From assembly GCA_031292755.1 (NCBI GenBank), contig JARLGM010000047.1, positions 1 through 38,960 of the forward strand: DNA of 38,960 nt. The letters are read 5' to 3'. The notes under the pieces were generated by a model. That model made no database searches. It had not been told where the DNA came from and worked only from the letters and a program-made list of their open reading frames with translations. This document shows positions 7,743 through 16,278 of the stretch, piece by piece. Numbering within the stretch: position 1 is the first letter of the stretch; each line of letters opens with the position of its first letter. This DNA comes from Candidatus Sulfopaludibacter sp. (GTDB lineage Bacteria; Acidobacteriota; Terriglobia; Bryobacterales; Bryobacteraceae). The position numbers and the translations under genes are program-made.

Positions 7743-9158
7743 TCACTGCTGCCAGCCGCCGCCCAGGGCTTTGTACAACTGCACCACGCTGAGCAGTTCG
7801 CTGTAGCGGATCTGTGCCAGCGTGAGTTGCGCCTGGAACAGATCGCGGTCGGCGTCCAGCGCGTTGAGTTGCGTATCCACGCCGCCGCGATAGCGCACGT
7901 AGGCGAGGCGCATCCGATCCTGCAAGGCGGTCACCAGCCGCTCCTGCTCCAGGCGGCTCTCGCGCGTCCGCTGGTGTGCGATGAGCGCGTTCGATACTTC
8001 GGTGAATCCCGTCTGGATGGTCCGCTCATACTGCACCAGCGCGCTGTCCCGCTCAGCTTCCGCCAGCCTCACATCGTTCTTCAGCCGGCCGCCTGCGAAG
8101 ATGGGTTGCGTGACTTGCGGCACGAAGCTCCAGGTGCTGTGAGGCCCGGAAAACAGGCTCGACAATTGCGTGCTCTGCCCGCCCAGAAATCCGCTGAGAC
8201 TCAGTTGCGGGAAATAGGCCGCCTTGGCCACGCCGATATTCGCGTTGGCCGCAATCAGTGCCTGCTCTGCCGCCCGGATATCGGGACGGCGCTCCAGCAG
8301 CGAGGAGGGCAGACCCGCCGGAATTTCCGGGGGCATCTCCTGCTCCATGAATTTCCGCCCGCGCACAGTGCCATCCGGATTCCTGCCCAGCAGCAGGCTG
8401 ATCTGGTTTTCGGTCTGCTCGATTTGTTGCTGCAACACCGGAATCTCCTGCGCCGCCGTGCTCACCAGTTCCTCCGCCTGGCGAAGGTCCAGCAGCGTCG
8501 CCACGCCCCCGCCCTGCCGTTCCTGCACCAGCCGCAGCGAATCGCGCCGCGTTTCCAAGGTATGCTGCGCGATCCCCAGTTCATAATCCAGTTGCAGCAG
8601 GTTGAAATAGGAGCCGGCGACATCGCTTACCAGCGTCGTAACCACGGCCTGCCGGTTCCACTCCGCGTTCAACAGATTCGCGCGCGCCGCTTCCGTGGAC
8701 CGGCGCAGCCTGCCCCACAGGTCCACTTCAAACGAGAGCAGACTGAGACCCGCCTGTCCCCAGTTGCGATTCTGCGACGGCACAAACGTAGCGGGCAACG
8801 GCAACTGGCCGTCGCGCGACAATCGGTCCACTTCCAGGGCTCCGCTCGCGCCGAGTTGCGGAAGCTGGTTCGAGTGCACGATGCCGAGATTGGCGCGCGC
8901 CTCCTGGACGCGGGTCACCGCATCCCGCAGATCGTAGTTCTGTTGCAGCGCGGTGCGGACTAACTGCTGCAGTTGTTCGTCTTTGAATACTTCAAACCAC
9001 TTCAAGTCAGCCAGCGAAGCCGCCTGCGACGGCGGCAAGGGCTCCGGCGCCCGGAAACTAGCGGGCACCGGCACCGCGGGACGCGAGTAATTCGGTCCCA
9101 CGGCGCAGCCGGTCAACACCCCCGCGGCAGTTATTGCCGCAATTAGCGAGCACCTCAT
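7743..9158 (-). CDS. Outer membrane efflux lipoprotein (NodT/OprM family)
   Basis: The 471-residue protein begins with a lipoprotein signal whose lipobox is LTGC (Cys18), followed by AVGPNYSRPAVPVP, the hallmark start of NodT/OprM outer-membrane factors. Two outer-membrane-efflux repeats follow, rich in Ala/Gln heptads, with RPDIRAAEQALIAANANIG in the middle and RYRGGVDTQLNALDA near the end. It should form the trimeric TolC-like channel of the tripartite pump encoded just upstream. Only 1 nt separates its ATG from the RND gene stop. The product is intact and of normal length. Confidence 0.93.
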   Translation of the reverse strand: MRCSLIAAITAAGVLTGCAVGPNYSRPAVPVPASFRAPEPLPPSQAASLADLKWFEVFKDEQLQQLVRTALQQNYDLRDAVTRVQEARANLGIVHSNQLPQLGASGALEVDRLSRDGQLPLPATFVPSQNRNWGQAGLSLLSFEVDLWGRLRRSTEAARANLLNAEWNRQAVVTTLVSDVAGSYFNLLQLDYELGIAQHTLETRRDSLRLVQERQGGGVATLLDLRQAEELVSTAAQEIPVLQQQIEQTENQISLLLGRNPDGTVRGRKFMEQEMPPEIPAGLPSSLLERRPDIRAAEQALIAANANIGVAKAAYFPQLSLSGFLGGQSTQLSSLFSGPHSTWSFVPQVTQPIFAGGRLKNDVRLAEAERDSALVQYERTIQTGFTEVSNALIAHQRTRESRLEQERLVTALQDRMRLAYVRYRGGVDTQLNALDADRDLFQAQLTLAQIRYSELLSVVQLYKALGGGWQQ

Positions 9159-9159
9159 C

Positions 9160-12100
9160 TCAATCTCCCTCCGACATCGCCGGCGACAGGCCCGGCTCCG
9201 GTCTGCGCGCGCCCGAGAGCTTCTCCACCAGGAAGAAGATCGCGGGAATCAGGAAAATGCCGATGGCGCTGGCAGCCAGCATGCCGCCAATCACCGTGGT
9301 CCCCATGATCTGCCGTCCCACCGAGCCGGCGCCAGACGCCGTCCACAACGGCACGCACCCCAGGATGAACGCGAACGACGTCATCAGGATCGGGCGCAGA
9401 CGAATGCGAGCGCCCTCCAGCGCCGCTTCCGCCAACCCCATGCCGCCCTCGAATTTCTCCTTGGCGAATTCCACAATCAGGATGGCGTTCTTGGCGGCCA
9501 GGCCGATCAACATCACCAGGCCGATCTGCGAATACACGTCGTTTTCGATCTGCACCATATACTGCGGCAGATACAGACCCATCACCCACCGCCGCAGCCA
9601 GAGGACCGCAAACGCGCCGAAGATCGCTACGGGCGTGCTCAGCAGTACGCTGAACGGCAGCGTCCAGCTCTCATACAGCGCCGCCAGAATGAGAAATACG
9701 AATACCAGCGAGAACGAGAAGATGGCCCACGTGGGCAGCCCCTCCTGCGCTCTTTTTTCCTGGTAGGACATGCCCATGTAGTCGTAGCCCATTTCGGGCG
9801 GCATGCTTTGACTGAACGTCTCTTCCAGCGCTTTCATCGCCTGCGCCGAGCTATACCCCGGGGCAGCCGCGCCGATCAGTTGCGCCGAACGGTACAGGTT
9901 GTAGCGCATGGTGAACTCGGGTCCGTCGCGCGTTTCGAATTTGGTGAGCGCCGAAAGCGGCAGCATGTTCCCCTGCGAGTTGCGCACATAGAATTGGTCG
10001 AGCTTGGCCGTGTCGTTGCGATAGTCGCCTTCCGCCTCCACATAGACCTGCCACTGCCGTCCGAAGCGGTTGAAATAGTTCACGAACAGCCCACCCATGT
10101 ACGCCTGCACGGTGCGGTAAAGATCGGTGAGCGCCACGCCCTGCTTGAGCGCCTTCTCGCGATCCACCGCCAGATACTCCTGCGGCACGCTCGGCAAAAA
10201 CGTGCTGACCATGCCGGGCGCAATCTCCGGCCGTTTGGACGCGGCCGCGATGAACTTCTGCAGATTGTCCGACAGGAACTTCACATCCTTTCCCGCGCGG
10301 TCTTCCAGCACGAACGTGAATCCGCCGGAGGTGCCGACGCCCGGAATGGCCGGCGGCGGGAAACTGATGGCGAACCCGTCCGGCAGCTTGGACAGTTCCT
10401 GGTTCACGTGCTGTACAATCTCCTGGTACTGCGTGGCGCGGGTGGTGCGGTCCTTCCAATCGTCCAGCGTGACGAAGAAGAATCCGGTATAACTGGTGCT
10501 CACGAAGCTCAGCAGGCTGAAGCCGGCCACGCGCGTTGTGTATTTCACGCCCGGAGTGTGCAGCAGAATGTTTTCGACTTTCGCGCAGGCCGCCTCGGTC
10601 CGCTCCAGCGAAGCTGCATTCGGCAGTTGCAGGTGCATGAACATGTAGCCCTGGTCTTCACCCGGCAGGAAGCTGGCGGGAATGTGTCCGCTGAAGAAGG
10701 CCGCGCCCGCGCCGGCCACTACAAGCAGCGCCAGAACCACCACACCCTTCCGCAGCATCACGCCGGACCAGCGGATGTAGCCGTTCGTCGCACGGCCAAA
10801 GGCGCGGTTGAACGCGTCGAAGAAGCGCCGCAGCAGGCCATGGCTCTCTTCCTTCGGCTTGAGCAACAGAGCGGCTAGCGCGGGGCTCAGCGTCAGCGCG
10901 TTGAATGCCGACAGGATCACCGCAATCGCGATGGTAACGGCAAACTGCTGATACAGGCGCCCGGTGATTCCCGGAATGAAAACGGTGGGCACAAACACCG
11001 CCGAGAGCACCAGTGCAATGCCGATCACCGGCCCCGAAATCTCTTCCATGGCCTTGAGCGCCGCGTCCTTCGGAGTCATGCCCTCTTCGATGTGGCGTTC
11101 CACCGCTTCCACCACCACGATGGCGTCGTCCACCACCAGGCCGATCGCCAGCACCAGTCCGAACAGCGACAGCGTATTGATGGTGAAGCCGAATACCGGA
11201 AACATAATGAAGGTTCCGATCAGCGAGACCGGCACGGCCAGCAATGGAATCAACGTGGCGCGCCAGCCCTGCAGGAACAGATACACCACCACGGTGACCA
11301 GCAGGATGGCGATCACAATGGTAGTCACGATGTCACGGATGCCTTCGGTGACCGATTCGGTGGTATCCAGCGAGACCACGTAATCCACGTCCTGCGGGAA
11401 GCGCTTTTTGGCGTCCTCCATCAGCTTGCGGACGCCTTTGGCCGCATCTACCGCGTTGCTGCCCGGCAACTGGTACACCGCGATAATCGCGCCGGGCTTG
11501 CCGTTGATGCGTCCGGAGAGCGTATAATCCTGCGCGCCCAACTCAATGCGAGCCACATCGCGGACGCGGACCGTTCCGCCATTCGGCAACTCGCGGACGA
11601 TGATGTCGCCGAACTCCTCCGGCGTGCTGAGGCGCCCCTGCGCGCGCACCGAGTAGGTGTACTCCTGCCCGTGCGGAGAGGGCGCGCCGCCTACCTGCCC
11701 GGCGGGATTGACCGCGTTCTGCGACTGAATCGCGGAGACCACCTCCGTCACCGTAATCCCCAGCTTCGAAAGCTGGTCGGGCTTCACCCAGAGCCGCATG
11801 GCATACTGGCCCGCGCCGAACACCTGCACGTTGCCGATACCAGGGACGCGCGTCAACTGATCGTTCAGATTGATGTAGGAATAATTCGCCAGGAATTTTC
11901 CATCGTAGGTGCCCTTGGGCGAATAGAGGCCCATTACCATGAGCGGCGCCGTGACCGACTTCTGCACCGTCACACCGAAGTTGGTCACATCCTGCGGAAG
12001 CTGCGAGGCCGCCTGCGTTTCGCGCATCTGCGTCAGCATCAGGTCCACGTTGGGATCGGTCTTCACGTCGAAGTCCACGATCATGGTCATCTGCCCGTTG

Positions 12101-12354
12101 CCCGCCGCGTTCAGCGAGTACATGTAGTTCAGGTTGTCCACGCCGCTCATCTGCTGCTCGATGGGCGTGGCTACGCTCTGCTCGATGGTCTGAGCATCGG
12201 CGCCCACGTAATTGGCGCGAATCTGCACCTCCGGCGGGGCAATGGCCGGCAGTTGCGCGATAGGCAGCGTGGCGATGGTAACGGCTCCGATGATCACCAT
12301 CAGAATGGAGATCACCATGGCCACGATCGGCCGGTTGATAAAGAATTTCGACAT
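9160..12354 (-). CDS. RND efflux transporter, hydrophobe/amphiphile (AcrB-like) family
   Basis: This 1064-residue protein is a full-length inner-membrane RND pump. It opens MSKFFINRPIVAMVISILM, as AcrB relatives do. The proton-relay aspartates are in GLVVDDAIVVVE and the matching Lys is in GLAAKNAILIVEF. Twelve membrane segments and two large periplasmic loops are expected. Family knowledge: HAE1 pumps export drugs, bile salts, dyes or solvents using the proton gradient, with a periplasmic adaptor and an outer-membrane channel. Both partners are encoded here. The ATG shares one base with the adaptor stop (TAATG). The substrate cannot be read from sequence. Confidence 0.95.
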   Translation of the reverse strand: MSKFFINRPIVAMVISILMVIIGAVTIATLPIAQLPAIAPPEVQIRANYVGADAQTIEQSVATPIEQQMSGVDNLNYMYSLNAAGNGQMTMIVDFDVKTDPNVDLMLTQMRETQAASQLPQDVTNFGVTVQKSVTAPLMVMGLYSPKGTYDGKFLANYSYINLNDQLTRVPGIGNVQVFGAGQYAMRLWVKPDQLSKLGITVTEVVSAIQSQNAVNPAGQVGGAPSPHGQEYTYSVRAQGRLSTPEEFGDIIVRELPNGGTVRVRDVARIELGAQDYTLSGRINGKPGAIIAVYQLPGSNAVDAAKGVRKLMEDAKKRFPQDVDYVVSLDTTESVTEGIRDIVTTIVIAILLVTVVVYLFLQGWRATLIPLLAVPVSLIGTFIMFPVFGFTINTLSLFGLVLAIGLVVDDAIVVVEAVERHIEEGMTPKDAALKAMEEISGPVIGIALVLSAVFVPTVFIPGITGRLYQQFAVTIAIAVILSAFNALTLSPALAALLLKPKEESHGLLRRFFDAFNRAFGRATNGYIRWSGVMLRKGVVVLALLVVAGAGAAFFSGHIPASFLPGEDQGYMFMHLQLPNAASLERTEAACAKVENILLHTPGVKYTTRVAGFSLLSFVSTSYTGFFFVTLDDWKDRTTRATQYQEIVQHVNQELSKLPDGFAISFPPPAIPGVGTSGGFTFVLEDRAGKDVKFLSDNLQKFIAAASKRPEIAPGMVSTFLPSVPQEYLAVDREKALKQGVALTDLYRTVQAYMGGLFVNYFNRFGRQWQVYVEAEGDYRNDTAKLDQFYVRNSQGNMLPLSALTKFETRDGPEFTMRYNLYRSAQLIGAAAPGYSSAQAMKALEETFSQSMPPEMGYDYMGMSYQEKRAQEGLPTWAIFSFSLVFVFLILAALYESWTLPFSVLLSTPVAIFGAFAVLWLRRWVMGLYLPQYMVQIENDVYSQIGLVMLIGLAAKNAILIVEFAKEKFEGGMGLAEAALEGARIRLRPILMTSFAFILGCVPLWTASGAGSVGRQIMGTTVIGGMLAASAIGIFLIPAIFFLVEKLSGARRPEPGLSPAMSEGD

Positions 12355-13589
12355 TACCTGGTCTCCTTCGGCGTCACCGGCGCGCCCGGACGGATCTTGA
12401 AGAGACCGTCGGTCACCACGCGCTCGCCGGGCTTCAGGCCATCTTCAATCACCCAGTCAGAGCCGATCCGTTCGCCCACTTTGACCGGCGTGAAGCGGAT
12501 CGTGTTGTTCGGATCCACCACGGCCACCATGTAGCTGCCCTGCGTCTCGTTGACGCTCCGCTGCGGCACCATCAGCGCACCCAGCCGCAGCCCGATCGTA
12601 GCCCGCACCTTGGCATACTGGCCGGGACGCAGACGATTACCCGTGTTCGGAAACAGGCCGGTCATCTGAATCGCACCGGTGCTTACGTCCACCTGGCGGT
12701 CGGCGAAAGAGAAGCGCCCCTTCTGCGGCACCACGGTGCCGTCCGCCAGAATCAACTCCAGCGGCATGTTACTGAGCTGCGAGCCGATTCCGGTCAATCG
12801 CAGATACTCCTGCTCGCTCACCGTGAAGTTAGCCTTGATCGGGTCGAGCGTGGAGACGGTAGTAACGGCATTGCTCGCCGGGCTGACCAGGTTGCCCACC
12901 TGCACCATGGCCACTCCGGCGATGCCGTCGATGGGCGAGGTGAGTTTGGTGAAGCCCAGGTTCACCTTCGCCGTGTCCACGGCCGCGGCGGCCGCCGTCA
13001 CGCCGGCCTGCGCCGCCTCAATCTGCGCCTTGGAAGTCTCTACCTGCGCCTTCGAAGCCGCCACTTGCGCCTGCAACGAGCGGTTGCTCTGCCGGGCGTT
13101 GTCCAGATCCTGCTGCGTGATGGCCTGCTGTTCGGCGAGCGGAACGTAGCGGTCCTCGTCCAGTTGCGCCTTCTTCTGGTTGGCTTCGGCGCTCAGAAGC
13201 TGCGCCTGCGCCTGCAACAGTCCGGTCCTGGCCTGCTCCACTTGCGCCCGGGCCTGCGCCAGTTGTCCCATGGCCTGCGCGTACGCCGCCTGCAAAGGCC
13301 GCGGGTCGATTTCAAATAGCAGTTGTCCCTTGCGCACGAACGAACCCTCGGCGTAGTTCTGCGTCAGCAGGTAGCCGGTCACCTCCGCCTTGATGGCAGC
13401 GTTCACCAGCCCGTCCAGCGTGCCGATCCATTCGCGGACCCTCGGGAGATCCTTTTGCGCAACCACCGCCACTTCCACGTCGGGCGGTGGAGGATTCCCC
13501 GCCGCCGTGGTCTTGGCACAGCCGCTCATGGTTAACAGCCCTGCAACGGCAACAACTGCCGCCAGCCCATTCTTCAAACAAGTTGTCAT
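12354..13589 (-). CDS. RND efflux periplasmic adaptor (membrane fusion protein)
   Basis: The 411-residue protein has a lipoprotein signal with lipobox MSGC (Cys24), an N-terminal lipoyl half, and a long alpha-hairpin rich in Ala/Gln (about residues 100-210). The second lipoyl half follows at KLTSPIDGIAG, then beta-barrel and membrane-proximal domains ending near KPGERVVTDGL. It is an AcrA/MexA-type adaptor linking the RND pump to the outer-membrane lipoprotein. GAGGGGG precedes its ATG. It lies 14 bp downstream of a STAS-domain gene and overlaps the pump gene by 1 bp. Confidence 0.94.
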   Translation of the reverse strand: MTTCLKNGLAAVVAVAGLLTMSGCAKTTAAGNPPPPDVEVAVVAQKDLPRVREWIGTLDGLVNAAIKAEVTGYLLTQNYAEGSFVRKGQLLFEIDPRPLQAAYAQAMGQLAQARAQVEQARTGLLQAQAQLLSAEANQKKAQLDEDRYVPLAEQQAITQQDLDNARQSNRSLQAQVAASKAQVETSKAQIEAAQAGVTAAAAAVDTAKVNLGFTKLTSPIDGIAGVAMVQVGNLVSPASNAVTTVSTLDPIKANFTVSEQEYLRLTGIGSQLSNMPLELILADGTVVPQKGRFSFADRQVDVSTGAIQMTGLFPNTGNRLRPGQYAKVRATIGLRLGALMVPQRSVNETQGSYMVAVVDPNNTIRFTPVKVGERIGSDWVIEDGLKPGERVVTDGLFKIRPGAPVTPKETR

Positions 13590-13603
13590 TCTTGCCCCCT
13601 CTC

Positions 13604-13900
13604 TTACACCAGCCGCCGCAGCGTTTTTTCGGCCTTGCTTTTCAGGTTCTGAATCAGGTGTTTGGTTTCGATGCCGGTAGCGACAAATTTCACTCCGGCG
13701 TGACGCATTTCCGAGAGCAGCTTCTCTCCGCTTTCATCGATGAACGTGACGTCGCTCAGGTCCACCAACGCGCCGCGCCCGGGCGCTTTGCGGGAATGTT
13801 CCCAACACGAGCGCAACTCGTGTACCCAGGCTCCCGCCAGTTGGCCGCAAAGCGTCCACCGGTCCATATGATTCATCCGCGAGTAGGAAATACGTAGCAT
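13604..13900 (-). CDS. STAS-domain protein (anti-sigma-factor-antagonist-like) heading the efflux operon
   Basis: This 98-residue protein consists of one STAS domain. ALVDLSDVTFIDESGEKLLSEM contains the usual beta-strand and helix. Ser57 sits at the position phosphorylated in SpoIIAA-type antagonists. Family knowledge: stand-alone STAS proteins bind anti-sigma kinases or act as small regulatory partners. No anti-sigma kinase lies nearby. The gene is the first of the minus-strand efflux operon, 14 bp before the adaptor gene and just after a sigma-54 activator gene. Its job is unknown; a regulatory link to the pump or activator is inferred only from position. Later in-frame ATGs (residues 9 and 12) could be the true start. 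Confidence 0.75.
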   Translation of the reverse strand: MLRISYSRMNHMDRWTLCGQLAGAWVHELRSCWEHSRKAPGRGALVDLSDVTFIDESGEKLLSEMRHAGVKFVATGIETKHLIQNLKSKAEKTLRRLV

Positions 13901-13930
13901 GGCCGTCTCAGTTTCTGTGACCGTAAGAAA

Positions 13931-13947
13931 GGCATGCCCGCGGCCAA
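13931..13947 (-). promoter_or_regulatory. Candidate sigma-54 (-24/-12) promoter of the STAS/efflux operon
   Basis: On the minus strand TTGGC (from 13947) and ATGCC (to 13931) give the obligatory GG-N10-GC core. They match the conserved TGG and TGC parts of the consensus but not all flanking bases. Transcription would start near 13920, about 20 nt before the STAS ATG at 13900. The gene immediately upstream encodes a sigma-54 activator, which raises the odds. Confidence 0.5.
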
Positions 13948-14028
13948 TTCCGGTGGAACTCTATGTGATTGATTGCGCGCTGCATGGCGCGGCAGCGACG
14001 GACGACATGCTGACGGGAACGCAGCCGG

Positions 14029-14046
14029 GTGCCGGATTCTCGGCAC
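14029..14046. promoter_or_regulatory. Inverted repeat upstream of the efflux operon: activator site or hairpin
   Basis: GTGCCG (14029-14034) and CGGCAC (14041-14046) flank a 6-nt loop, 9 nt past the sigma-54 activator stop codon and about 100 bp upstream of the GG-N10-GC element. That distance suits an enhancer-type upstream activating site. As RNA it could also be a terminator stem, but no U-run follows. Confidence 0.4.
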
Positions 14047-14054
14047 TTGCAGCA

Positions 14055-16175
14055 TCAGGCACTGGTGCGGGCGATCCGAATGCCCAGCTTTTTCATGCGC
14101 GATTGCAGCGTGGAGCGCTTCATATCCAGACGCGACGCCGCACCGTTGGGTCCGGCCACCGTCCAGTCGGCCTGCTCCAGCGCAGTCAGTATTTGCTGGC
14201 GCTCGGCGTCGTCCAGCATCGAGCGCATGTTTCGTTTCGTACCGTTCCAGGCGGGCTCCGCATCAGCGGCTGCGCTGGCTGCCAGTGCTTGCGAGTTCGG
14301 AGTTGCGCGCAGATCGTCGCTGGCCACCAGCAGAACCGGACCCTTGCTGAGAATCGCCGCCCGTTCGATGACGTTCTGCAACTCGCGGATGTTCCCTGGC
14401 CACGGATACCTGACCAGCGTGGTCATGGTTTCCGAGGGGATCGTATCGATGGTCTTGCTGAGCTGGCGGCTGAACTGCTGCACGAAGTGCCGGACCAGCA
14501 GCGGGATGTCTTCCGGCCGCTCGCGCAGGGAAGGCACGCGGACGGGAAACACGTTGAGCCGGTAGTACAGGTCGGAGCGGAATTTCTGTTCGCTGACCAG
14601 CGCTTCCAGGTCGCGATTGGTGGCGGCGATCAGGCGTGCATCGGTGCGCAGCGTACGCGTCGAACCGAGCCGCTCAAACTCGCGTTCCTGGAGTACGCGC
14701 AGCAGCTTCGGTTGCAGTTCCAGCGGCACTTCGCCGATTTCGTCCAGAAACATTGTCCCGTGGTGCGCCAGCTCGAAGCGGCCCACCCGTTGGGAAATTG
14801 CTCCCGTGAATGCGCCGCGCTCGTGCCCGAACAGCTCGCTCTCCAGCAAGCCGGTGGGTATCGCCGCGCAGTTCAGCTTCACGAACGCCCGGGACTGCCG
14901 CGAGCTCAGGTTGTGCACCGCGCGCGCAATCAGCTCCTTGCCCGTGCCCGTCTCCCCGTAGATCAGCACCGTGGAATCGGTGGGCGCTACCGTTTCCACC
15001 TGGTGCAGAACGCGCCGCAGCGCTTCGCTCTTGCCTACGATCTCCTCGAATTTCAGCTCGCTGCGAATCTCGTCTTCCAGATACAATTTTTCCAGGGTGA
15101 GCTTGTTCTTGAGGTCGGAAACTTCTTCGAAGGCCACGGCGTTTTCCACCGCGATCGCCACCTGGCGCGCCACCTGCGTGAGAAACGGAAGATCGTCGGG
15201 CGAAAACGCGTCCTCGCGGTGCGCGCCTAGCGACAGCACGCCCACCGTGCGGCTCCGCCCCTTTAAGGGAGCGTTGGCCAGCGACTGCAATTCCAATTCG
15301 GGAGGCAAGGCTTCCCGGCGGACCTCCTCCGTGGTGAGAACCATGGCCTCGCCGCGTTGAAATACCTCGAGCGCACTGGCTTTCTCCTGGACTTGCGGCT
15401 CCGAACCATGTTCGATATGTTCCGGGTTGCCTGGAAAATCCAGCGCATAGATGCGCAGCTTTCCGTCCTCGGGACCCGGCAGCATGATGGCGGCGCCGTC
15501 GCACTGCATCACCCGGCGAATACTGGCGGAAATCTCGTTCAGCACATCGCGCAGATTCAGGCTCGAGACCACCCGGTTGGTCAGGTCCAGCAGCAGTTGC
15601 AACCGTTCCTGCGATTGCTGCGAGGCGCGGAAGTTGATCGCGTCGTCCATGGCCAGCGCGATCTGGCCGGCCACCAGGTTGCAAAATCGCACCTCTTCCG
15701 GAGAATACGCGTCGCGGTGCACGCTGGCAATCACCAGGCTGCCCAACCGGCGATGCGCCGTGGTCAGCGGAAACGCGCAGACCGATTGCAGTCCGGCCTG
15801 CTGCATAATGCGCGTCGAATGCGGAAAGCGCCTCTCCCCATCGAGCGTACCCAGCACCAGCGTCTCCTGGTGTTCGTACACCCATGCAGCAACCGTCTCT
15901 TCTTTGGCGATCTCTCCGGGACAGTGTTCCTTCTCCAGACAGCCGGGACCCAGATGAATCGCGACTTTATTCGACGATTCGTCGAACTGAGCGATGGCGT
16001 CGAATTGCAGCACCTGGCCGAGTTCGTGGACCAGAACACCGAACAATTCGCGCGGATCCCTCTGGGCTCGGATCGAGGTGGCGATCCGGATCAAGGATTC
16101 ATAGCGCTCCGCGGTGGAGTGATCTGTTTCGGGTATTGCAATTGCCGAGCTATACATGACCTGAAGACCATTCAC
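14055..16175 (-). CDS. Sigma-54-dependent transcriptional activator with two GAF domains
   Basis: The 706-residue protein has two N-terminal GAF sensor domains (about 25-195 and 205-365), a short coiled linker (LTLEKLYLEDEI), an AAA+ domain (about 385-615) and a C-terminal Fis-type helix-turn-helix (AASRLDMKRSTLQSRMKKLGI). The AAA+ domain has Walker A GETGTGKE near 407, the sigma-54 contact loop GAFTGA near 454 and Walker B MFLDEIGE near 475. The layout is FhlA-like; the ligand of the GAF domains is unknown. The start is GTG at 16175, with ATG at 16157 as an alternative. The downstream efflux operon on the same strand has a -24/-12 candidate, so it is the likely target. Confidence 0.93.
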   Translation of the reverse strand: MNGLQVMYSSAIAIPETDHSTAERYESLIRIATSIRAQRDPRELFGVLVHELGQVLQFDAIAQFDESSNKVAIHLGPGCLEKEHCPGEIAKEETVAAWVYEHQETLVLGTLDGERRFPHSTRIMQQAGLQSVCAFPLTTAHRRLGSLVIASVHRDAYSPEEVRFCNLVAGQIALAMDDAINFRASQQSQERLQLLLDLTNRVVSSLNLRDVLNEISASIRRVMQCDGAAIMLPGPEDGKLRIYALDFPGNPEHIEHGSEPQVQEKASALEVFQRGEAMVLTTEEVRREALPPELELQSLANAPLKGRSRTVGVLSLGAHREDAFSPDDLPFLTQVARQVAIAVENAVAFEEVSDLKNKLTLEKLYLEDEIRSELKFEEIVGKSEALRRVLHQVETVAPTDSTVLIYGETGTGKELIARAVHNLSSRQSRAFVKLNCAAIPTGLLESELFGHERGAFTGAISQRVGRFELAHHGTMFLDEIGEVPLELQPKLLRVLQEREFERLGSTRTLRTDARLIAATNRDLEALVSEQKFRSDLYYRLNVFPVRVPSLRERPEDIPLLVRHFVQQFSRQLSKTIDTIPSETMTTLVRYPWPGNIRELQNVIERAAILSKGPVLLVASDDLRATPNSQALAASAAADAEPAWNGTKRNMRSMLDDAERQQILTALEQADWTVAGPNGAASRLDMKRSTLQSRMKKLGIRIARTSA

Positions 16176-16179
16176 CCAA

Positions 16180-16191
16180 CTAACTTGTTAG
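16180..16191. promoter_or_regulatory. Short palindrome before the sigma-54 activator gene
   Basis: CTAAC (16180-16184) and GTTAG (16187-16191) are separated by TT, with partial extension on both sides (AACTAAC / GTTAGGTT). The site is 5 bp upstream of the GTG start, in the 103-bp divergent region shared with gntR. It could be an autoregulatory operator; no protein is assigned. Confidence 0.3.
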
Positions 16192-16241
16192 GTTTGGATG
16201 CAGGAAAATGTGTTGAGGATTCCTGCGGTTTCAAAAAACTC

Positions 16242-16270
16242 TTGACAATATAGTGATATGTAGTTATATA
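16242..16270 (+). promoter_or_regulatory. Near-consensus sigma-70 promoter of the gntR-ABC operon
   Basis: TTGACA (16242-16247), exactly 17 nt, then TATATA (16265-16270). Transcription should begin around 16277-16278, while translation starts at GTG 16279. The mRNA would be leaderless or have a 1-2 nt leader, and no Shine-Dalgarno sequence is present. Confidence 0.8.
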
Positions 16271-16275
16271 TCACT
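16252..16275. promoter_or_regulatory. Operator palindrome in the gntR promoter
   Basis: AGTGATAT (16252-16259) and ATATCACT (16268-16275) are perfect inverted repeats with an 8-nt spacer. They lie across the spacer, the -10 box and the expected start of transcription. Binding here would block RNA polymerase, as expected for an autorepressing GntR/YtrA-type regulator. The AGTG...CACT ends recall the spaced site I remember for Bacillus YtrA. Confidence 0.7.
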
Positions 16276-16278
16276 CAG

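Noticed and set aside
7608..8963. 451-codon plus-strand open frame
   Set aside because: Antisense to the outer-membrane efflux gene and part of the M20 gene; composition is His/Arg/Gln-rich as expected for a shadow frame in GC-rich DNA.
11092..12534. 480-codon plus-strand open frame
   Set aside because: Antisense to the RND pump gene, no recognisable domain, His/Arg-rich.
13899..15230. 443-codon plus-strand open frame
   Set aside because: Antisense to the sigma-54 activator gene, whose protein has every expected motif.
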